Origin: CAYVXE01 sp964455375
Lineage (GTDB): Bacteria; Zhuqueibacterota; Zhuqueibacteria; Oceanimicrobiales; Oceanimicrobiaceae
Assembly: GCA_964455375.1 (NCBI GenBank)
Contig: CAYVXE010000058.1
Location: 1-27,102 of the forward strand
Reading direction: 5' to 3'
DNA length: 27,102 bases
Position 1 is the first letter of the stretch. Each line of letters opens with the position of its first letter. Below are positions 7,701 to 15,216 of the stretch, piece by piece. The translations under genes were made by a program, and so were the position numbers. Under the pieces are notes generated by a model. That model worked only from the letters and a program-made list of their open reading frames with translations, did no database searches and was not told where the DNA came from.

Positions 7701-8828
7701 GAGCAGAGGCGTTGTGCGTGCTGCAAAATGTGCCGTGACTGTCTTGTTCTGATTCATAATAAGCGAAATCGTGGGGGTCCGGGAATCCTGTTTGTCCAGG
7801 TCACCCGTCCAGTTGGAAAACACAAAACCCACTTTTGGATTGGCGATCAATTGAACTGCTTCGCTGTCGTTATAAAATGGCTTATCGGGATTGCGTGTGA
7901 TGGATCCTGTCTCTTCTGGACTAATTACTGAGGTCAATGTCCATTGTACGGAAACGGTTTCTTTGAAATTTGCTTCTACGTGGCGATTTTTATCCATGGT
8001 AATTGAGATTGTAGAAGCTGTCGAATCCTCGTTATCGATATCACCACTCCAATGTGTGAAGTCAAATCCTTCTTTATTCTCAGCCGTGAGAAATACAATT
8101 TCTCCGTTATTATAGGTGACTTTCTGCGGGTTAGCGGTAACTGTTCCGCTACCTGCCGGCGTGACGGAGGCGGTCAGAGTCCATTGAAGTGGAGTGGATT
8201 CCGTATTTTCAATGCCGGGCGTCGGCAGCAGTGCCGTGTAAGATTCTGTATTCCGTGCCCCTCCGGTACCATTTGGCAAACGTTGCGCTGAATGATGATC
8301 TTTATCACCGGCGTCATCTTCATTTACTTGTGGTTGTCCGGTATTTAACAGGGTGAGTAGTTCGGGATCATCTGCATCATTTGTGTCGTAGACGATGGCA
8401 TCGACTAAATTTTCCGTGGTCAAAGGAGTACCGTTAGGGAAATCTGCCGAGCGGCCGAAATAGAGTGCGACGGCATCGGCGCCATTCTGCAGCGTCCCAT
8501 TCGGAAACTGGAGATCAACATTTTCAACGGCCGGGTTTCCCAGAACAAAATATCCATCCGCATTGGTGTTCCACCCATCAAGATCAAATGTTTTATAGGA
8601 CTTGTTTGTACTGCCGTTGTAAAATACAAGTACCAGACTGTCCAGAGAAGTATGACCTCTTCCGCCGTCAAATAACTCGATAAATTCGAGTGTATCTGAA
8701 CCTGCCGTGTCTGAGTCCAGTTCATTAATAAATACTTGTGCAAAAGCGGTCGTGTGAAAAAAAAAGAGAAAAATTAAGATGATTGGTTGAATTGCAGATT
8801 TTGAAATAGTTAGAAAATATTTTCCCAT
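4716..8828 (-). CDS. Large secreted LTD / InlB-like / ASH-repeat protein with sorting domain
   Basis: A 1370-residue exported protein of unknown specific role. A Sec signal peptide is cut after about residue 30 (AFA|Q). Next comes a lamin-tail-like domain (INELDSDTAGSDTLEFIELF, about 31-205), two divergent InlB-type B-repeats (about 211-290 and 294-369; GFDFTHWSGD), and a second lamin-tail-like unit (about 375-553) nearly identical to the first. Three ASH/Hydin-like 'choice-of-anchor' Ig domains follow (about 556-886; LDFGKVEVG), then a third, divergent lamin-tail domain (INEIHYNP, about 888-1042), another ASH domain, an Fn3-like domain and a FlgD-like C-terminal domain (NYPNPFNPQTTIRY, ending KKMTLLK) of the type used for outer-membrane sorting (T9SS-like) in FCB bacteria. 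No catalytic domain is visible, so a surface adhesin or scaffold is likely. GGGAGG precedes the ATG. Confidence 0.88.
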   Translation of the reverse strand: MGKYFLTISKSAIQPIILIFLFFFHTTAFAQVFINELDSDTAGSDTLEFIELFDGGRGHTSLDSLVLVFYNGSTNKSYKTFDLDGWNTNADGYFVLGNPAVENVDLQFPNGTLQNGADAVALYFGRSADFPNGTPLTTENLVDAIVYDTNDADDPELLTLLNTGQPQVNEDDAGDKDHHSAQRLPNGTGGARNTESYTALLPTPGIENTESTPLQWTLTASVTPAGSGTVTANPQKVTYNNGEIVFLTAENKEGFDFTHWSGDIDNEDSTASTISITMDKNRHVEANFKETVSVQWTLTSVISPEETGSITRNPDKPFYNDSEAVQLIANPKVGFVFSNWTGDLDKQDSRTPTISLIMNQNKTVTAHFAARTTPLLINELDADTPGSDKMEFIELFDGGNGNTALNNFVIVLFNGSTDKSYNAFDLDSVSTNADGYFVLGNAAVENVDLQFPNGTLQNGADAVALYFGHSVDFPNGTPLTTENLVDAIVYDTNDADDPDLLTLLNSGQPQVNEDDAGDKDHHSLQRLPNGAGGPRNTESSTALPPTPGTENIEPPKFPDLVIEPASLDFGKVEVGLELDLLLTVRNAGENDLTIDSTEIVGRDADVWFLTKKKAPFTLKPGEKTEITVCFNPDSAGFKQAALRVESNDPDTPALLIPLTGEASAPDIAAIPEEVKFWHVETGSLREQTFELLNSGTSTLKVSQTTLHGSNTDQYEVENATAPFELSPNESRRIIVRFHPDSPGAKHAHLRLFSNDPDENPFNVVFSGTGIGDSLAPQIAIDTKKLDFGDVKIGSEQDLNLIIKNMGTADLEILKTELLGATIHQWQITNGHAPFTIQPDSVKHLTVCFSPTSPGLHQAQLSIESNDSKQPTILVDLLGNGITTTLRDTSIVINEIHYNPSTQQGSDTDFEFLELFNRSDRDIDLTGLAFCKGINYTFQQTAKIPANGFLVLAKNAETYPGSIQWTSGNLNNKGETICLRNPDGAIIDSVEYSPKTPWPVDANGKGPSLELKLPSLDNSLPENWQSSFVFGGTPGRENSKPDSTLAVPKIVVTPSKYDFGILNKDTPDSCSLTIFNQGKSDLLISEITVSGEDRQHFFVRHIATPITLVPTDSVSFNVNVISNLSGKNLSDLQITSSDPETTIEKIPLTVYINSAPQIPVLLSPIEGESADTFIWRSSKDFDSGDSTFYMVQISADSQFVDILAEHQTLTDTTLSMSEIDQNINWQQGAIYYWRGRASDNHEAYSAYTKIASFQYLNSNVTNLNQPDQKIPDRFYLAQNYPNPFNPQTTIRYKLAETAQISLQIFDVRGRLVSSLQHEKLHEAGEFSVKWNGKNDSGQLAASGIYFYILAIKPVGLKGASVRFSKKMTLLK

Positions 8829-9021
8829 GTTACCCTCCCAATTTGTTTAAACCCCACACAGAGATATTTTAAAACTACCAGTTGCATTATTTCCGATCAG
8901 GAAAATCTGGAAATTATGCAATTTTCAATGAACGATAAATCTATTCGTAAGTGGTACTGATGAGAACCGTAGCTGTTCTAGAGAGATGTCGTAAGAAAAA
9001 AATGGCGAACCGATATTTCTT

Positions 9022-9049
9022 AATTTAAGCTAATTTCATAAAAAGTCAA
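9022..9049 (-). promoter_or_regulatory. Candidate promoter for the large secreted-protein gene
   Basis: On the minus strand, TTGACT (plus 9044-9049), a 16-bp spacer and TAAATT (plus 9022-9027) lie just after the end of the EAL/HDOD gene. It would give a leader of roughly 185 nt before the ATG at 8828. The 234-bp gap between the two genes supports a separate promoter, but the -10 match is moderate. Confidence 0.3.
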
Positions 9050-9062
9050 GAGGGGAAAACAA

Positions 9063-10274
9063 TCACTGCAGAACAACCGGGTTGGCCTCTTTAATGGCTT
9101 GCAGTGACAGGTCGAGGAATTCATATTTTTTGATGTGTAATTTTTCAACAAGGTTGAAGATATCAGGCCATTCTCCGTGTTCTGCACAAAGTACTAAATC
9201 GTAAACATCTTTGTAAAGGCCAGGTTCTCCAAGCAAAGCATCTTTGATTTCACTAGCAATGGATAAGTCTTTAAGAATTTCAGGAAGCGGGTGGTCGAGC
9301 AGTGCGTCGAGAACGGAAAACATCCCCATTAAAAACAACTCACTTTGCTGTTCTTCCAAACCAAGTTTTTCGCCTACCCTTTCCGCCAGATTCGCCCGGA
9401 CAATTGCCGTGACCAGTAGTTCTTCTGATTTGTTGTTGACGAGATTTCCAAGAATGATTAATGACAGGAGTCTCTTAGCTTCATTCAGGCCAAGTAAAGA
9501 CAATGCATGGTTTAATGAACGAATTTGGTTACGAATGCTGAAGTGTGCTGAATTTATATAATTGAGAAGTTTAAACGAAAGCGCAACGTCGCGTTTGAAA
9601 ATATTTTCTAAATCCTTTCGGGATAAATTCGGTCGATTAATTTCACTTAAAAGCTGTAAGTGAACAAGTTGACGGCTTGGAATGCCTTTGCCGGCGACAA
9701 TTTCAGGCTCACAAAAGAAGTTGCCACTAAAATATTTAAACCCTAACTTTTCGGCCTGTTCGAACTGCTCCTGATTGTGAATGTTTTCCGCAATGAAACT
9801 GATTTCATTTTTTTCTATGTGAGGTAAAATTCTTTTTAATTCATCAGCCGATATATTCGAAAAGTTAATTTTTGCCATGTTCGCTAATTCAATATATGGC
9901 TCAATGTTTTGCAGTAGAATATGGCCATCAAAAAGTAACTTGTAGCCATCTATTTGTAATTGTGTCAGTATTGTCGCAACGGTTTCATCCAGAGAAACAG
10001 ACTTGTCAATTTCAATTGCCAGGACATTTGGGGAAAATAGCAATGGGATTTCTTTCAAGAGCAATTCTTTATTGAAGGTAATAATTCCCAATTTGTCACG
10101 TAAGATAGAATCCTGTTTTAAAGAAAGAAATCCGTTTGATAAGACCAGAGATGCCGAATTTCCATTATTCGGTTTGAAATACGTTGGTTCTAATTCAGGG
10201 TGAAATTTAAGGCGGTACGCCCAGGTGTGACGTTTCTTATTGAAAACAGGTTGTCTGGCAATATAGATGTCCAC
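9063..10274 (-). CDS. EAL-like / HDOD signalling protein (YuxH/CdgJ type)
   Basis: A cytoplasmic two-domain regulator. The N-terminal half is a degenerate EAL fold: it opens DIYIARQPVF, but the EAL position reads VLAIEID and the metal-binding acidic set is not complete, so c-di-GMP hydrolysis is unlikely. The C-terminal half is an HDOD domain (LSRKDLENIFKRDVALSFKL, then LNYINSAHF and SLNHALSLLGLNEAKRLL), which lacks the HD catalytic pair. Family members control motility, biofilm or stress through protein contacts. I start at the GTG at 10272-10274 because family members begin at the DIYIARQP strand and an AGGG lies just upstream. A TTG at 10334 would add 20 atypical residues. It is divergent from the phosphofructokinase gene. 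Confidence 0.82.
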   Translation of the reverse strand: MDIYIARQPVFNKKRHTWAYRLKFHPELEPTYFKPNNGNSASLVLSNGFLSLKQDSILRDKLGIITFNKELLLKEIPLLFSPNVLAIEIDKSVSLDETVATILTQLQIDGYKLLFDGHILLQNIEPYIELANMAKINFSNISADELKRILPHIEKNEISFIAENIHNQEQFEQAEKLGFKYFSGNFFCEPEIVAGKGIPSRQLVHLQLLSEINRPNLSRKDLENIFKRDVALSFKLLNYINSAHFSIRNQIRSLNHALSLLGLNEAKRLLSLIILGNLVNNKSEELLVTAIVRANLAERVGEKLGLEEQQSELFLMGMFSVLDALLDHPLPEILKDLSIASEIKDALLGEPGLYKDVYDLVLCAEHGEWPDIFNLVEKLHIKKYEFLDLSLQAIKEANPVVLQ

Positions 10275-10423
10275 GGAATCCCTAAATTGAATGTGAAATA
10301 AAGCAGCTTGTTTAGTAAATTTATCGTCTGCCAAAAGACGTCACTTAACCTTTGAACCCAAAAGTATCAATTTTTTAATAAGGGGTTACTAACTTATTTG
10401 GAAGGATTAAATTGTTTTTTTTG

Positions 10424-10451
10424 TTGCAGGTTTGTAAAAAATTATTATACT
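10424..10451 (+). promoter_or_regulatory. Candidate sigma-70 promoter for the phosphofructokinase gene
   Basis: TTGCAG (10424-10429), a 16-bp spacer and TATACT (10446-10451) lie 43 bp before the start codon, followed by a clean AAGGAG ribosome-binding site. The spacing and the -10 match are good. It sits in the divergent region shared with the EAL/HDOD gene. Confidence 0.55.
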
Positions 10452-10494
10452 ATTGCGTGGTCAAATTTGAAATCTTGTTTAAGGAGAGAAAGTA

Positions 10495-11697
10495 ATGGCG
10501 AGTTATAAGGGTACGATAGGTATTTTGACAGGAGGCGGTGATGTTCCCGGATTAAATCCGGCTATCAGGGCGATTACTTTTCGGGCAATTCGCGAAGGGT
10601 ACAGGGTTATCGGAATTCGCCGGGGTTGGGCAGGATTAGTTGAGATGATACCCGATAAATCTGCTGATAACAGTCTGCATTATCTGGTTTTAAATCAGGA
10701 TATAGTGGATCGGGCCGGCCGTACGGGCGGCACGTTTTTACATACGTCGAGAACCCGCCCAAGCCATTTACCAAAGAGCATTGTTCCAAAACATCTGCAG
10801 AATTCTTATCAAGACGAAATCAATGATGTTACACCTCAAATACTGAAGAATCTTGAATTTCTGGGTATTGATTATTTGATACCCATAGGTGGTGATGATA
10901 CACTCAGTTATGGTCAGAAATTACATGAAGAAGGTGTCAATGTCGTGGCGATGCCGAAAACAATGGATAATGACGTTCCCGGAACAGATTACTGTATCGG
11001 TTTCAGTACCTGTGTCACAAGAACGATTGAGTTGACTCACCAGTTGCGCACCACTGCAGGGTCTCATGAGCGTTTTTTAGTTCTGGAAGTGTTCGGCAGA
11101 TATGCCGGTTACAGTGCAATGCTGCCAACCATGGCGGGAGCTGCCGATCGTTGTGTGATTCCGGAATATCCATTTGATATTGAACAACTTACAGAGTTGC
11201 TTTGCGAGGACAGGAGGCGACATCCGAGTCATTATGCCGTTGTTTTGGTCTCTGAAGGCGCTACCATGTTAGGCCAGGATGAAATGTCATTTGAGGGCAC
11301 AGAAAAAGATCAGTACGGCCACAAAAAGCTCGGTGGTATTGCTGATAAAGTAGGTGTACTACTAAAAGAATTATCGCCCAAATATAATAATGGTAATCGG
11401 GTCAATGTCGTGAACCAACGGTTGGGATATCTGGTGCGTTGCGGCAATCCGGATGCGATGGATTCCATCGTTCCCATGGCATTTGGCAACCTTGCACTCG
11501 ATCTGGTTCTGGCAAAAAAAACGGGAAGATTGGTCTGTTTGCGTAACGGATGTTACGACAATGTCCCGGTAGATGTGATTAAGTCGGGGACTAAGAAAGT
11601 TATCGACGTAGATCAATACTATAGTGAAACCAGACTACGTCCGAAATATAAAACGTTTATGCGCCGGCCGCTTTTCATTATGACCAGTGATGTATAA
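10495..11697 (+). CDS. pfp: 6-phosphofructokinase, pyrophosphate-type signature
   Basis: A 400-residue phosphofructokinase of the PfkA superfamily that phosphorylates fructose 6-phosphate at the committed step of glycolysis. The N-terminal loop is ILTGGGDVPGLNPAIR, then IGGDDTLSYG (G132-T136), MPKTMDNDVPGTD (154-160 core), RFLVLEVFGRYAGY and LVSEGA. Two positions are diagnostic. ATP-dependent enzymes have glycine in GGDG and glycine in (P/L)GTIDND; here they are aspartate (D135) and lysine (K155), the pair associated with pyrophosphate as phosphoryl donor. I therefore favour a PPi-dependent, reversible enzyme, although the phosphate donor needs an assay and some groups have mixed preference. 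The start has AAGGAG with good spacing. Confidence 0.88.
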   Translation: MASYKGTIGILTGGGDVPGLNPAIRAITFRAIREGYRVIGIRRGWAGLVEMIPDKSADNSLHYLVLNQDIVDRAGRTGGTFLHTSRTRPSHLPKSIVPKHLQNSYQDEINDVTPQILKNLEFLGIDYLIPIGGDDTLSYGQKLHEEGVNVVAMPKTMDNDVPGTDYCIGFSTCVTRTIELTHQLRTTAGSHERFLVLEVFGRYAGYSAMLPTMAGAADRCVIPEYPFDIEQLTELLCEDRRRHPSHYAVVLVSEGATMLGQDEMSFEGTEKDQYGHKKLGGIADKVGVLLKELSPKYNNGNRVNVVNQRLGYLVRCGNPDAMDSIVPMAFGNLALDLVLAKKTGRLVCLRNGCYDNVPVDVIKSGTKKVIDVDQYYSETRLRPKYKTFMRRPLFIMTSDV

Positions 11698-12052
11698 AGA
11701 GTCTTTAAGAGCCTTCGAGGTTTTTACATCCGTTTTTTTTGTTTTCGCTATTGTCGATTTTCAATCCTTTCCTCTTCAATAACAGTGCGTTTTTGCGTGT
11801 CAAACCTTTGTTATCTTGTTTTTTTAGCAATGTTTTAGTTGCACAGGGAAGTGAACGCACAAATAACAAATACGTATAAAATCTGTCGCAAAAAATCTTA
11901 CAATTATTCGACAGGATTACTACGTAACAAAAGAAAGAATTACTATTTTGAAAACGATTATAAACGATTATTTTGTTTTGTACAGAACAGACCTGGCGTG
12001 ACTGACATCATAGTTGACAAAGGGGGAAGTATAACCTTAATTATCTGGAAGT
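11698..12052. other. Intergenic region between phosphofructokinase and receiver genes
   Basis: About 355 bp, AT-rich and with several T-runs just after the phosphofructokinase stop codon, but with no convincing terminator stem. An open frame from 11839 to 12150 has no ribosome-binding site, reads as low-complexity basic sequence and overlaps the receiver gene in another frame; I do not consider it a gene. The 3' end holds the candidate promoter at 12014-12042. Confidence 0.5.
12014..12042 (+). promoter_or_regulatory. Candidate promoter for the receiver-domain gene
   Basis: A perfect TTGACA (12014-12019), a 17-bp spacer and TTAATT (12037-12042) end only 10 bp before the first ATG of the receiver gene. 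Transcription would start almost at that ATG, giving a leaderless message, or a leader of about 15 nt if the ATG at 12065 is used. The -10 box is weak. Confidence 0.35.
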
Positions 12053-12445
12053 ATGGTGACAGTTATGTTAGAAAAAACAGATCGATTAGCAGTATTGCTT
12101 GCCAGCAAGGATACTTTTTTTACAGAGATGGTACTGAGGATTCTTCATGAAAACGGATATCCGGTTGTGGTTGCCGAAAGTTGTTATAGAGCTCTCGAGT
12201 ACATGTTGGATAAGGAATTTGATTTTGTAATTATGGATCCGGATTTAGAACCACTTTTGGGTTCAGATGCGATTAAGATAGTAAAGAAGCTGAAGCCGAA
12301 CATACCTCTGATTGCGGTAAATGATGAAAGTTCATTCGAAACCGGTATTAAGATAGCGGAAACCGGAGTGTTCTTCAGACTGGGAAAACCGGTCGATGAG
12401 AAAATGACTAAAGATATTGTTAAACTTATGGAGCAAAAAAAGTAA
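12053..12445 (+). CDS. Stand-alone, degenerate response-regulator receiver domain
   Basis: A 130-residue single-domain protein with a CheY-like fold and no output domain. The phosphoacceptor aspartate is kept in FDFVIMDPDLE and the late lysine in FFRLGKPVD. Other active-site positions are not standard: the acidic pair after strand 1 reads ASKD instead of VDD(E/D), so only one acid remains, and the Thr/Ser switch position is asparagine (IAVNDE). Phosphorylation and Mg2+ binding may thus be altered or lost. The second methionine (12065, MLEKTDRLAVLLA) is an equally good start, as neither has a well-spaced Shine-Dalgarno. No partner kinase is adjacent, so its pathway is unknown. Confidence 0.75.
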   Translation: MVTVMLEKTDRLAVLLASKDTFFTEMVLRILHENGYPVVVAESCYRALEYMLDKEFDFVIMDPDLEPLLGSDAIKIVKKLKPNIPLIAVNDESSFETGIKIAETGVFFRLGKPVDEKMTKDIVKLMEQKK

Positions 12446-12471
12446 CTTCTGGTAGCATACTTTTAATAAAG

Positions 12472-12565
12472 CGGTCTTTGGGAAAGAACCACATTTAGAT
12501 TCGGATTTGGAGTTGGAAGGTATTAGAGTCGGATTCAGAGTTTATCACCCCAAAGGCCGTTTTTC
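12472..12565 (+). terminator. Possible long-loop terminator after the receiver gene
   Basis: CGGTCTTTGGG (12472-12482) pairs over 11 bp, with one G-U, with CCCAAAGGCCG (12549-12559), which is followed directly by TTTTTCTTTT. The intervening 66 nt make an unusually long loop. The stem plus T-tract lies between two convergent genes, where a terminator is needed. Confidence 0.45.
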
Positions 12566-12567
12566 TT

Positions 12568-15138
12568 TTATCCCTCTACACGTAATACCTCAAGCGGTGG
12601 ACGGTCGAAAATATCGTGATTATTAAGCATCCCTATTAAAACTGTCAACGCGGTCACCACAAACAGAACTGTGAAAAAAGGCCAGATAGCGGGCAGAAAA
12701 ACAGCATCGAAAATAAAATATGCCAGTGCCCAGCCGGCACCGTATGAAAGCATGAGTCCGGTTATTGCCGCAAGTCCGCCGAGAAAAACATATTCAACCA
12801 GGACAATGTGCATGATTTGCTTTCTTGAGGCCCCTAAAGTTTTTAACAAGATATTTTCCTGTATTCTTTGAAAACGGCTGGAAATAACCGCTGCGGCCAA
12901 AACCAGTAAACCTGTAAAAATACTAAAAAAAGCCATGAACTGGATAACAAACGAGATTTTATTCAATAAACCATCTATGGTATCGAGCACAAGAGCGAGG
13001 TCGATGATGGAAATATTCGGGTAAGCTTGAATGACCGATTTTTGTAGCTTTGCTGAGATTTTGGCATTATCTGCTCTGGTTGCCAGGATATATATTTGTG
13101 GTGCTGCTTCCAGAATTCCCGTAGGAAACAGAGCCATGAAATTTGCCTGAATCCGCTGCCAATCCACTTTTCTTAGACTTGTGATGACAGAAGTCAAAAG
13201 TACACCCTGCACATTCCAGACGATCGTGTCACCGATAGAAACATGGAGCTGTTTGGCTGCCCGTTCTTCAAAAGAAAGCGGTATGACACTCACAGGTTCT
13301 GCAACAGTTCCCTGCCATTTCCCTGCAACAATGGTTTCAGATGCAAAAAGAGAGTCGCGGTAAGTTGTCCGGTATTCCCAGCTCAAGAGTCCCTTATTGA
13401 TGCCAGCCGAAGAATCCCGTCTTGTTTTACCGTTCGTCTCGTTCAAAATCTCGGTGACGGATTTGCCTTTCAAGGTTTCTATGCGCATCGTAACCATCGG
13501 TGCTTCCTGCATAACAGGCATGTTGAGTGAATGAAGGATTTCCTTGACCTTTGCATTTTGGTCAGGTTGAATATCGAATAGAACAAGATTCGGCTTATGT
13601 CCTCCACCGAGATAGGTGATTTTATTTAACAGTGTGTGGTGTGACAGATAAAGTGTTGTAATCAGAAAGGTTCCTAACCCGATAGACGTCATTAAAATCC
13701 AGGTCTGGTTGTTTGGCCGGAATAAGTTTGCTAAACCTTGTCTCCAAATGTATGACCATGAGTCGGGGAAATATTTTTTCAGTAAAAATGTTAAGACTCG
13801 CGATACAACCGTCAAAATACCAAACGCGGCCACAACGCCTCCGGTAAAGATGAGCCCGGTTTGAACATCTTTTGTTTGGTGAATGGCAAACAAGATCATT
13901 GTACCAATAATGAATAGAGACAGGAACCATCTTAGAGCGTGTTTTACTTTAGCCTGTTCATTTCTAAAACCGATGCGTAAGGCAAGTAACGGCGAGACAT
14001 CTTTGATCGGTATGAGCGGTAAAAGAGAGAACAGAAACGCGATGCTGATGCCTACACAAAACCCTTTTAGAACGGACCACCAGGCGATATATTGATCCAT
14101 CTGAATAGGCAGAAAATCATGAAAAATATCAGGTAAACCCCATTGAATCCCTACCCCAAGTAGCGCTCCCATAGTAGAACCAATAACTGTAAGAACAATT
14201 ATTTGGATTAGATAGATTGTAAATGCTTCTTTGGATTTGAGGCCGAGACACCTTAAGATTGAGATTGAATTAAACTTTTCTTTAATGTAAACATGAACCG
14301 AACTTGCAACGCCGATGCAGCCTAAGATTAGCGCCACAAATCCTACAAGATTCAAAAACCTGTAAAAATTAGCCATGATATCGCTGATGTTTTGCTTGCG
14401 CTGTGTCACCGTAACCGCTCGCAATCGATAGCGGTTGAGATTGGGTTGGAGTTTTTTCTTGAGTTCTTCAGCATTCCTGTTTGGCGATAGTTTGAAATAT
14501 CTGCGATAATTCACTAAGCTGCCTCTTTGCAGTAAACTGCGGTCGAGATATTTGGCAGGAAGATAAATTCGTGGGCTGAAGGCACTGGCAACCGGCGGGT
14601 CTGAAGGTAGTTTTTTTAGTCTTCCGGCAATGGCGTAAGCGGAGTTACCAATTTTAACTGTATCACCGATGGATACATTAAACTGCAGCATCAGGACATT
14701 ATCTACGAGTACGTTAGAGCCGGTTTTGTATGAAACGGCAGCTTCTTCCGGGTCGGTCACAATATTGCCGTAAAAAGGAAAATCACCTTTCATTGCCCTT
14801 ACCTGAACCAGTCTGGTTTCTCCGTTTTTAGGAAAATAAGCCATAGAAGCAAAAAGAAGTTCATTTGCCTGCTCGCCGCCAATCGAATCAAACATTGCTT
14901 CTGTCTCTTTCGAAAATGGCTGTAGCCCCGATATCATCAGGTCGGCACCTAACAACGTTTTTGCCTGTTCATCGATGGCTGTTTGTAGATTTTCACCAAA
15001 CGAGCTGATAGAAACCAGCGCTGCAATTCCCAAAACGATGGACGTGATAAACATGAGGAGCCGTTTTCGGTGCGACCGGCTGTCACGCCAGGCCATTTTC
15101 CACAACCATGAATTGAACACGAATCTGAATGACTTCAT
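12568..15138 (-). CDS. ybbP: YbbP-like ABC transporter permease (FtsX family)
   Basis: An 856-residue inner-membrane permease with the YbbP plan: one N-terminal helix (about residues 28-50), a first periplasmic domain, a first FtsX core (helices near 259-285, 306-330, 353-375), a middle helix group (403-420, 426-448, 479-499), a second periplasmic domain and a second FtsX core (728-751, 776-810, 819-838). E. coli YbbP is similar at about 800 residues. Together with the ATPase at 16322-17017 and the divergent TesA-like esterase at 17118-17810 this forms the conserved ybbA-ybbP/tesA locus, thought to extract hydrophobic molecules from the membrane for hydrolysis or release. Unusually, rsgA separates it from its ATPase gene. 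No strong ribosome-binding site is seen before the ATG. Confidence 0.87.
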   Translation of the reverse strand: MKSFRFVFNSWLWKMAWRDSRSHRKRLLMFITSIVLGIAALVSISSFGENLQTAIDEQAKTLLGADLMISGLQPFSKETEAMFDSIGGEQANELLFASMAYFPKNGETRLVQVRAMKGDFPFYGNIVTDPEEAAVSYKTGSNVLVDNVLMLQFNVSIGDTVKIGNSAYAIAGRLKKLPSDPPVASAFSPRIYLPAKYLDRSLLQRGSLVNYRRYFKLSPNRNAEELKKKLQPNLNRYRLRAVTVTQRKQNISDIMANFYRFLNLVGFVALILGCIGVASSVHVYIKEKFNSISILRCLGLKSKEAFTIYLIQIIVLTVIGSTMGALLGVGIQWGLPDIFHDFLPIQMDQYIAWWSVLKGFCVGISIAFLFSLLPLIPIKDVSPLLALRIGFRNEQAKVKHALRWFLSLFIIGTMILFAIHQTKDVQTGLIFTGGVVAAFGILTVVSRVLTFLLKKYFPDSWSYIWRQGLANLFRPNNQTWILMTSIGLGTFLITTLYLSHHTLLNKITYLGGGHKPNLVLFDIQPDQNAKVKEILHSLNMPVMQEAPMVTMRIETLKGKSVTEILNETNGKTRRDSSAGINKGLLSWEYRTTYRDSLFASETIVAGKWQGTVAEPVSVIPLSFEERAAKQLHVSIGDTIVWNVQGVLLTSVITSLRKVDWQRIQANFMALFPTGILEAAPQIYILATRADNAKISAKLQKSVIQAYPNISIIDLALVLDTIDGLLNKISFVIQFMAFFSIFTGLLVLAAAVISSRFQRIQENILLKTLGASRKQIMHIVLVEYVFLGGLAAITGLMLSYGAGWALAYFIFDAVFLPAIWPFFTVLFVVTALTVLIGMLNNHDIFDRPPLEVLRVEG

Positions 15139-15216
15139 AAAATTATTTATCGCTCCGAATTTGCCTGCCTTCCAGTCTTCCTGTGAATTAACTTTGGCTA
15201 AATGAACCAGGGGGCA

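Noticed and set aside
11839..12150. 103-codon open frame upstream of the receiver gene
   Set aside because: It has no ribosome-binding site and overlaps the well-supported receiver gene by about 100 bp in another frame; its sequence is lysine/asparagine/tyrosine-rich without motifs.
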